Assembly: GCA_937926875.1 (NCBI GenBank)
Contig: CALBAX010000112.1
Span: 1 to 8,632 of the forward strand
DNA from: an uncultured Desulfovibrio sp.
Lineage (GTDB): Bacteria; Desulfobacterota; Desulfovibrionia; Desulfovibrionales; Desulfovibrionaceae
Length of the DNA stretch: 8,632 bases
Reading direction: 5' to 3'
The notes below the pieces were generated by a model. It searched no databases. It was given only the letters and a program-made list of their open reading frames with translations, and had not been told where the DNA came from. The position numbers and the translations under genes were made by a program. Positions 1 to 4,805 of this stretch are shown here, in pieces. How positions within the stretch are numbered: the first letter of the stretch is position 1; each line of letters opens with the position of its first letter.

Positions 1-668
1 TGCCCAACCTGCGGCATTATTACCGCATCACCAGAAAGGCCCGTATCGTGGCCGTATATGCCTGTAATGGAGAATACTTTACGGACGTGCAGCCGCTCCG
101 GAACGATGAAAGCCCGGACCCAAAGGAGCCGGTCGTGCCGCGTGTGGCCCTGCCCGTACTGTGGGGCGGCCCAGATCGGGGCGTTGTCTGCCCGCCCGTT
201 TCCGGGGTGCTGTGCGACCTGGCCTATTATGACGGCGATCCGAACTACCCGTATATCTCCAACATTCGCTGGGGCGGCGGCATGAATGCCCCCCATGCAG
301 AGCTGAACGAGTTTGTCATTCAACTTGAGAATGGCGTGGAAATCCGCATTGACAAGGAAAAGCGGATTGTGACGCTGACACCGCAAAACGTGGCCACCGA
401 GGCCGGTAAAGGCTGGACGGTCAAAGCCGGGGAACAGGCGGCTATCCAGGCGGGTAACGAGGTGAGCATCATTGCCCCGCGCATCAACCTCCAGGGGCAT
501 GTTGTTTGTAAATCCGTGGATGGCATGGGGCAGGGGCAAGCGGAGTTCGTAGGAGACGTGACTATCCGTGGCGACCAGACGGTCACGGGCAACACCACGA
601 CTAACGGCAGCAGCCATATTGACGGGGATTCCTACGCCGGTAGCCGTAGTGGAGGAGAAATTATGTAG
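1..668 (+). CDS. V: Baseplate assembly protein V / Mu gp45-like tail spike (5' end outside window)
   Basis: The reading frame is open from the first complete codon at position 3, with no stop before TAG at 666-668, so the gene starts upstream of the window and 221 residues are visible. A GTG at 48 is only an internal valine codon. Known role of the family: a trimeric spike under the baseplate that pierces the host envelope. In the visible part, an OB-fold-like segment comes first, with the stretch VLWGGPDRGVVCPPVSG followed by LAYYDGDPNYPYIS, as in gpV/gp45 proteins. Then comes a region of alternating short beta-strands (EIRIDKEKRIVTLTP, VKAGEQAAIQAG, VSIIAPRINLQG, VTIRGDQTVTGNTTTNG) expected for the beta-helical needle. 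The protein ends in SGGEIM. I see no HxH iron-binding motif near the tip such as P2 gpV has. W would normally follow directly; here an interruption of about 680 bp intervenes. Family assignment is from sequence style and gene order. Confidence 0.85.
   Translation, partial: PNLRHYYRITRKARIVAVYACNGEYFTDVQPLRNDESPDPKEPVVPRVALPVLWGGPDRGVVCPPVSGVLCDLAYYDGDPNYPYISNIRWGGGMNAPHAELNEFVIQLENGVEIRIDKEKRIVTLTPQNVATEAGKGWTVKAGEQAAIQAGNEVSIIAPRINLQGHVVCKSVDGMGQGQAEFVGDVTIRGDQTVTGNTTTNGSSHIDGDSYAGSRSGGEIM
651..668 (+). promoter_or_regulatory. Strong Shine-Dalgarno with AUG immediately followed by UAG
   Basis: Inside the last codons of V there is GGAGGAG (651-657), then five bases, then ATG (663-665), then TAG (666-668). 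The spacing is ideal for translation initiation, yet the ATG is directly followed by a stop codon in the same frame, which is also the V stop. This is either a relic of the start region of the gene that once followed V, or a start-stop element, or chance. The next tail gene, W at 1349, has no comparable Shine-Dalgarno of its own. Confidence 0.5.
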
Positions 669-713
669 GGACAGGGAGACGGAACGCATTAGCTGGCAGC
701 TCTCCCTGTCCCT
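667..713. repeat. Perfect 13-bp inverted repeat abutting the V stop codon
   Basis: AGGGACAGGGAGA (667-679) is the exact reverse complement of TCTCCCTGTCCCT (701-713), with a 21-nt spacer. The left arm begins with the last two bases of the V stop codon TAG. As RNA it would form a strong hairpin. No run of T follows on the plus strand (the next bases are CTTCATA) and none follows on the minus strand, so it is not a standard intrinsic terminator. It may stabilise or process the mRNA end, terminate with help, or mark the left edge of the inserted segment. Confidence 0.8.
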
Positions 714-780
714 CTTCATACCGGCTGTGCTTAAGAAACTTTCTCACCTTTCGGGGATGCACCCTAATAGAATGGGAATA

Positions 781-792
781 TGTGCATGCACA
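781..792. repeat. 12-bp perfect palindrome
   Basis: TGTGCATGCACA reads identically on both strands. It has the form of a binding site for a dimeric regulator, but I see no second copy in the window and no promoter next to it, so this remains a bare sequence observation. Confidence 0.4.
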
Positions 793-851
793 GAGACCCC
801 ATTGATACTTTCAAGGATATCGAAAGATTCCGCTACACCTGAATGCCCCAG

Positions 852-862
852 CTATATATAGA
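852..862. repeat. 11-bp repeat CTATATATAGA, copy 1
   Basis: CTATATATAGA occurs here and again, exactly, at 1082-1092. Ten of its bases form a palindrome. Both copies lie in the AT-rich interruption, and the second is inside the minus-strand gene. In such AT-rich DNA chance is a real explanation. Confidence 0.35.
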
Positions 863-987
863 CTTTAGTTCGTGCGATGACATTCAGCCAGCAACCCAAA
901 AATTTCCCCAAGGGATACTCCTAAGCCGCTAGTTGCGGTACACTCTACTGATAAACGAAAAAAATTTTTGTGTCCAGAATATATTTA

Positions 988-1284
988 TTATGATTTAAGA
1001 GGGAGGTTATCATTTTTTGAGTCTTTGAGAGCTATAATAGCTACAACAATTCCGAGCTGTATTAATGGATTTTTTAGACATCTATATATAGAATCAATAA
1101 ATCTTTTTTTTGACTGAATAGTAAATTCTGATTCGCGGGTAATTTTGTTTGCAATGGCCTTTCCAACATGGTCTGCGGCAGGACCTGAAAAAGAGTATGT
1201 TTTACGATTGCGGGATATGCACCCATCTTTATCAATAAATTCTTGTTCATCTGTAAGGCTGCACTGAGAATCTGTTTCCCCCAT
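988..1284 (-). CDS. Hypothetical 98-aa accessory (moron-type) protein
   Basis: I do not recognise this protein. The ATG is at 1284-1282 and is preceded on the minus strand by GAGGA four bases upstream, a good Shine-Dalgarno. The stop is TAA at 990-988. The N-terminal half is polar and charged, with Cys at 8 and 22. The middle is Lys/Arg-rich (residues about 48-62). A hydrophobic run PLIQLGIVVAIIAL follows at residues 73-86, then a charged, Asn/Lys-rich tail. The run is short for a full transmembrane helix but could associate with a membrane. There is no signal peptide. The gene runs against the tail operon, and its base composition is far lower in GC than its neighbours (about 33% over 961-1260 by my count), which suggests recent acquisition. 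By position it could be a lysogeny-expressed accessory gene such as an exclusion or host-modifying factor; that is inference only. I find no clear promoter or minus-strand terminator. Confidence 0.6.
   Translation of the reverse strand: MGETDSQCSLTDEQEFIDKDGCISRNRKTYSFSGPAADHVGKAIANKITRESEFTIQSKKRFIDSIYRCLKNPLIQLGIVVAIIALKDSKNDNLPLKS
1082..1092. repeat. 11-bp repeat CTATATATAGA, copy 2
   Basis: Exact second copy of the repeat at 852-862, in the same orientation. Here the palindrome extends by one base on each side (TCTATATATAGA, 1081-1092). It lies within the coding sequence of the minus-strand 98-aa gene. Confidence 0.35.
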
Positions 1285-1302
1285 CTTTTCCTCGCATAGA
1301 AC

Positions 1303-1326
1303 GCGCCCTTTCCGGGCGCTTTTTTT
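1303..1326 (+). terminator. Intrinsic terminator reading toward W
   Basis: GCGCCC (1303-1308), a five-base loop, GGGCGC (1314-1319), then seven T (1320-1326): a textbook rho-independent terminator for plus-strand transcription. It sits 22 bases before the W start codon. No plus-strand gene ends just before it; the nearest upstream plus-strand gene is V, more than 600 bp away. On the minus strand no T-run follows the hairpin, so it should not stop transcription of the 988-1284 gene, and it would lie in or near that gene's leader. Confidence 0.85.
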
Positions 1327-1348
1327 ATGTGCCAGTTAAAGTTTCCCC

Positions 1349-1822
1349 ATGAGTAGTAGCACGCTGGATATGTGGGGGCAAGACATCGCGCTGGACGGCA
1401 ACGGGCAGGCCCGCGTGGCCGCTAACGGCGAGCTGGTGTTGACCGACGGCGTGGACACGGGGGTGCAAGACATACGCCTGCGCATGTTCACCCGCCTTGG
1501 CAAGTTGTTTTATGACCGGCAATTCGGCTCCCTGATCCATGACTGGATCCTGGAAGAATCCACGGCGGCGAACAGGGCGGCCCTGGAATCCGAGGTCGTC
1601 ATGCGTGTGGAGGAAGACCCCCGCGTTGCCGTAGGGTCCGTGCGCTGCACGGTCACGGCCTGGGACACACGGTCCATCACGGCGCTGGCACGCTGGCGCT
1701 TCCTGGAAGATGACACGCCGATGTCCCTGGTCCTGCAGATCAACAAGCTGACGATGGAACTGGTAGTGAAAGATGCCGACCCGCGAACAGACAGTTTTAC
1801 CCCGTGTTTCCCGGACGATTGA
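1349..1822 (+). CDS. W: Baseplate wedge protein W (T4 gp25-like)
   Basis: A 157-aa protein of the gp25/gpW lysozyme-like baseplate family. This is a small wedge subunit that, despite the family name, has a structural role in the contractile baseplate and connects wedge to sheath initiation. Seen here: TDGVDTGVQDIRLRMFT, then GKLFYDRQFGSLIHDW (about residues 51-66), then a helical segment with EVVMRVEEDPRV, then beta-strand-rich sequence; this is the usual order of the family. It is slightly longer than P2 gpW (about 115 aa). The start is uncertain: ATG 1349 is the first in frame but no Shine-Dalgarno precedes it (the upstream bases are GTTAAAGTTTCCCC), and ATG 1370 (beginning MWGQDIALD) is an alternative, also without one. 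The 3' end overlaps J by 50 nt. A terminator stands just upstream. Confidence 0.88.
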   Translation: MSSSTLDMWGQDIALDGNGQARVAANGELVLTDGVDTGVQDIRLRMFTRLGKLFYDRQFGSLIHDWILEESTAANRAALESEVVMRVEEDPRVAVGSVRCTVTAWDTRSITALARWRFLEDDTPMSLVLQINKLTMELVVKDADPRTDSFTPCFPDD

Positions 1823-2960
1823 GGACGTCCGGGCCTCCGTATTCGGTTATGTGGAGACGGCACAGGACAGCCTCGCCACCCACGGTTATCTGCCCGTGCG
1901 CCTGAACCTGAACAAGGGCGTGGTTCGCGGCCTGCTGGAAATTTTTTGCTGGGGCTACTGGCAGATCTACAGCCTGTTGCAACGTCTGCTGCAGCAGGTC
2001 AGCCCGGACGGGGCAACGGGGGAATGGCTGGACATGCACGCCGCCGGGGTGGACGTGACCCGCCGCCCGGCGACCAAGGCGCGGGGGAAAGTGCGCTTTG
2101 CCCGCGCCGTGGAGACCGGTCAGGACACAAACATCACCATCCCTGCCGGGCGCATCGTGCGCACCCTGCCGGACGGCACGGGCCGTATTTTTCGATACAG
2201 CACGGTCGCAACCGCTGTCCTGCCTGCCGGGGCGGACCATGTGGATGTGGAAGTCGAGGCGGAGGACTACGGCGCAGCGGCCAATGCATCCGTCGGACAG
2301 ATATGCGAGCTGGTGACCCCCGTAACGGGCGTTGCCGGGGTGAGCAACCCGGCGGACTGGCTGGTCAGCGAGGGGGCCGACGAAGAAACGGACGCCAGCC
2401 TGCAACGGCGCTATGCCTTGCAATGGCAGGCAAACAACGGCTGCACCAAGTTCGCCTACATGGCCTGGGCACTGTCCGTGCCGGGTGTGACCTCGGTGTC
2501 GATCCTGGACCGGCATCCGCGCGGCCAGGGCACCGTGGACATTGTCGTGCGCGGTGCGGACGTGCTGCCCACCGAAGCGTTGTTGCAGAAAGTCCGGGAG
2601 GCCGTGGCCCCCAACGTGCCCATAAACGACGACTGGCTGGTCAAGGGCCCTGTGCCCGTGGCCGCCACCATAGACGGCGTGCTGGAATACACCGACGGCG
2701 ATCCGGACGCCATAACGCCCCAGGCGGAGAACCGTCTGCGTGCCCTGTTCGCGGAGACCAGCCCCCTGGCTGACGTGACGGCCCTGCAGATCGGGCAGGA
2801 CCTGACGCTCGACCTGCTGACGCATACGGTCATGGCGGTCGCAGGCGTCAAGCGTGTGACCTGGACCAGCCCGACACAGGACGTACTGGTCGTGCCTGCC
2901 GATGGCGTGGCCCGCCTTGAAAGCCTTGCCCTGCGCGCCGTCAGGGCCGAGGAAGCGTAA
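1773..2960 (+). CDS. J: Baseplate J-like protein
   Basis: A 395-aa baseplate J family protein (P2 gpJ / Mu gp47 / T4 gp6 class), which forms the ring of wedges and contacts W and I. An N-terminal helical part (about residues 25-90) contains LLEIFCWGYWQIYSLLQ and EWLDMHAAGVDVTRRPATKARG. The family core follows: a strand region with IPAGRIVRTLPDG, the segment VEAEDYGAAANASVGQI, and GVSNPADWLVSEGADEETD leading into LQRRYALQW. The C-terminal half has LSVPGVTSVSILDR and PRGQGTVDIVVRG, typical of the family. ATG 1773 is the first start after an in-frame TGA at 1767, so the start lies inside W and the two genes overlap by 50 nt in different frames. The Shine-Dalgarno is weak, which fits translation coupled to W. 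Length is in the normal range for the family. Confidence 0.92.
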   Translation: MPTREQTVLPRVSRTIEDVRASVFGYVETAQDSLATHGYLPVRLNLNKGVVRGLLEIFCWGYWQIYSLLQRLLQQVSPDGATGEWLDMHAAGVDVTRRPATKARGKVRFARAVETGQDTNITIPAGRIVRTLPDGTGRIFRYSTVATAVLPAGADHVDVEVEAEDYGAAANASVGQICELVTPVTGVAGVSNPADWLVSEGADEETDASLQRRYALQWQANNGCTKFAYMAWALSVPGVTSVSILDRHPRGQGTVDIVVRGADVLPTEALLQKVREAVAPNVPINDDWLVKGPVPVAATIDGVLEYTDGDPDAITPQAENRLRALFAETSPLADVTALQIGQDLTLDLLTHTVMAVAGVKRVTWTSPTQDVLVVPADGVARLESLALRAVRAEEA

Positions 2961-2962
2961 CC

Positions 2963-4255
2963 GTGTCCGAGTTCTGGAGATATTTCCATGACATCCTGGC
3001 ATGGCCTTTGATCCATGCCCCCGGCCCCCTGCAGGGTCTTGTCCGGGGCATGGCCCATGCGCTGGACGAGACGCGGGATGATGTCGTGTATTTCCGGCGG
3101 CAGTGGTTCCCGGCTCTCTGCGAGCCGGGGCTTGTGTCCGCCTTCGGGGCAAGCCGGGGCCTGGTGCGCAGCCCCGTGGAAAGCGACGCGCAGTTCCGCA
3201 CCCGTGTCGTCAATGCCTGGCGCTGGCACATGCTGGGGGGCAAGCAGCAGGGCCTGCCGGAGATTCTGGCAGCCTACGGTTACCACGTCGAAGCCATCGA
3301 GAATATGCGCCAGTTTGCGCCCACGCGCTGGGCGGAGTTCATGGTGCGGCTGGAAACGCCGCCTCATTACGGGGATCAACAAGCCCAGCTCGACAGCCTT
3401 GTGCACCTAGTTTGGCTGATCCAGGAATACAAGCCAGCACGCAGTTTCTTTTTCCGTATCTACAACGACACCAACGACCGGCGGCCCATCATCCCCGGTA
3501 TAGGCCCCAAGCTGGGCAGCGGCATCCTGTCGTTCTGGAGCGGGACCACGGACCCCGGCGTCGGAGACGGCGACGTGGTCATCGCCTTTGGCGTCAAGAT
3601 CAGCCTGTTCGGCCCGCACCTGCTGGATGGTTCTCCGCTCTGGGGCCTGACGGAGCTGCTGACCCTGTATGGGCCGCGCCGCGTCAACAATTTTGTGCTG
3701 AGCGTGTCCCGGCTCTCTGACACGTTCATCCGCCGCAATCCCTTTGTCATGTCCGAGGTGGTCAGCATTGGCAGCGGCGAGGACGTGTACTTTTCCGCCT
3801 CCTGGAATGACGGGAGCTGGGACGACCGCCCTTGGGAACGCTGGGAGGGCTTTACCCGCTACATCCCGCCGTTTGAATTCGGCATCCGCCATACGGCACG
3901 CAGCCAGCTGGAAACGGGCCTGTCCCGCCTGTCCGGCATCAATGAACGGCTGGGGGGCGTGCGTCGTATCGTGCTGGCGTGCGGCGTCAACAGGCTGGGG
4001 AACCTGCGTCTTGGCAATCATGGTCCCGTGCGCACGCCCGTGTGTTTGTGGGCCTATGAGGCGGAACGCCGGAGCATGGGGGAACTGGCCTTCCCCGGAG
4101 CCGTGCCCGGTCAGTGCTGGGGATCGGAAACAATGGTCCAGGTCGGGCACTCTCCCTGGCTTAATGCCGGGACATGGGAAGAGGAAGGCGGCTGGAATGA
4201 TGCCGCCTGGGACACCATCCATGCCTATATGGGAATATCCATCACGGAGGAATAA
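2963..4255 (+). CDS. I: Tail protein I-like baseplate protein with long C-terminal extension
   Basis: A 430-aa protein starting at GTG 2963, preceded by GAGGAAG (2949-2955) within the end of J and two bases after the J stop. The first 170 or so residues resemble phage tail protein I (P2 gpI), a baseplate wedge component: a helical N-terminus, then SPVESDAQFRTRVVNAWRWH, GLPEILAAYGY, and LVWLIQEYKPARSFFFRIY around residue 157. P2 gpI is only about 176 aa, so residues 175-430 are an extension. That part is Gly- and Trp-rich and appears repetitive: three strand segments (DVVIAFGVKISL, NNFVLSVSRLSD, RRIVLACGVNRLGN), and the motif WNDxxWD at W281 and again at W411. It may carry a docking surface for the next gene's product. 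Family call for the N-terminal part comes from motif style and position; the role of the extension is inferred. Confidence 0.82.
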   Translation: MSEFWRYFHDILAWPLIHAPGPLQGLVRGMAHALDETRDDVVYFRRQWFPALCEPGLVSAFGASRGLVRSPVESDAQFRTRVVNAWRWHMLGGKQQGLPEILAAYGYHVEAIENMRQFAPTRWAEFMVRLETPPHYGDQQAQLDSLVHLVWLIQEYKPARSFFFRIYNDTNDRRPIIPGIGPKLGSGILSFWSGTTDPGVGDGDVVIAFGVKISLFGPHLLDGSPLWGLTELLTLYGPRRVNNFVLSVSRLSDTFIRRNPFVMSEVVSIGSGEDVYFSASWNDGSWDDRPWERWEGFTRYIPPFEFGIRHTARSQLETGLSRLSGINERLGGVRRIVLACGVNRLGNLRLGNHGPVRTPVCLWAYEAERRSMGELAFPGAVPGQCWGSETMVQVGHSPWLNAGTWEEEGGWNDAAWDTIHAYMGISITEE

Positions 4256-4795
4256 ATGCAATCTACCGTTACCGAACAGGGGCGTATCGCGATGGCTGTC
4301 GCCATTGCCGCACGCCCGCTGCATATCGCGTGGGGTCTGGGCGACGAGGCCTGGGACAGTATGGACCCCCTTGAATGGCCGTCACTGGTCAAGGCCACGG
4401 CCCTGGTCAACGAGGTGGGTCGCCGCAAGCCCTCTGTGGTGGGATTTGTGACGCCCGACGATAACGGCTCCATCGTGGTCCCTGTCGAGAAGCGCGTTAC
4501 CGAGGAGGGGACCGTTGAGGTGGTCACCAAACGCTACGCCTACAGTGCCGAGCCGACGGCCTACTTGTACCTGCGCGCGGACTTTGACTACAGCGACGCC
4601 CCCACCGCCACGTTGCGCGAGGTCGGCGTTTTCATGGATACGGAGGTCTCCCCGGACTGCCCAGCCGGCCAGCTCTATTTCCGTCCTGACGAAATCGTGA
4701 ACGCGGGACGCCTGTTTGCCGCGCAGATCCTCGACGAACCCATCACCCGCAGCCCCAACCGCAAGATCGGCATCGAGCTGGTCCAGGCCATCTAA
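4256..4795 (+). CDS. Tail-collar/fibre-attachment type protein, 179 aa
   Basis: ATG 4256 follows the I stop codon directly (TAAATG) and has GGAGGAA (4246-4252) before it, so translation is probably coupled. The N-terminus, TEQGRIAMAVAIAARPLHIAWGLGD, followed by TALVNEVGRRKPSVV, then LREVGVFMD and a C-terminal strand pair near SPNRKIGIELVQAI, has the layout of phage tail-collar fibre N-terminal modules (DUF3751-like): a start helix, a statement of the tested property, a 'REVG' segment and a hydrophobic closing strand. Such modules join fibres to the baseplate. Here the module stands alone as a short protein between the baseplate gene I and the large virion protein, so an adaptor role is likely but inferred. 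No enzymatic motif is visible. Confidence 0.65.
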   Translation: MQSTVTEQGRIAMAVAIAARPLHIAWGLGDEAWDSMDPLEWPSLVKATALVNEVGRRKPSVVGFVTPDDNGSIVVPVEKRVTEEGTVEVVTKRYAYSAEPTAYLYLRADFDYSDAPTATLREVGVFMDTEVSPDCPAGQLYFRPDEIVNAGRLFAAQILDEPITRSPNRKIGIELVQAI

Positions 4796-4805
4796 GGAGC
4801 ATCAC

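Larger units (their letters stand above)
714..987. other. Gap with no convincing gene, left part of the interruption
   Basis: No reading frame here has both a plausible start with a Shine-Dalgarno and protein-like content. The stretch holds the perfect 12-bp palindrome TGTGCATGCACA (781-792), the TATA-rich palindrome CTATATATAG (852-861), a short CCGC/GCGG stem near 927-939, and an A/T tract near 957-969. On the minus strand, one frame between 744 and 923 reads as two protein-like pieces separated by a stop and could be the remains of a decayed gene, but I cannot identify it. I see no tRNA and no confident promoter. Confidence 0.5.

Noticed and set aside
568..861. 97-codon plus-strand frame running from V into the gap
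   Set aside because: Its start is inside V in another frame with no Shine-Dalgarno, and the part beyond V (including a possible ATG at 757) does not look like protein.
853..881. Weak sigma-70-like promoter on the minus strand (ATGTCA, 17 bp, TATATA)
   Set aside because: Each box matches only four of six consensus bases and no gene follows in that direction.
957..972. A/T tract after the stop of the minus-strand gene as a terminator
   Set aside because: There is a run of T on the minus strand, but no GC-rich stem in front of it, so an intrinsic terminator is not supported.
1318..1334. Sigma-54-like promoter (TGGCAC on the minus strand) before the 98-aa gene
   Set aside because: The downstream GC of the -12 element is two bases too far away and the TT before it is missing.
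1797..3152. 451-codon open frame on the minus strand
   Set aside because: Antisense to W, J and I, with the same low-complexity His/Arg/Gly composition. It is a shadow of the J coding frame.
4716..4805. Upstream start for the 1066-aa protein
   Set aside because: The extra 30 codons overlap the preceding gene, are Pro/Ser/Arg-rich, and have no ribosome site, whereas AAGGAGC precedes ATG 4806.
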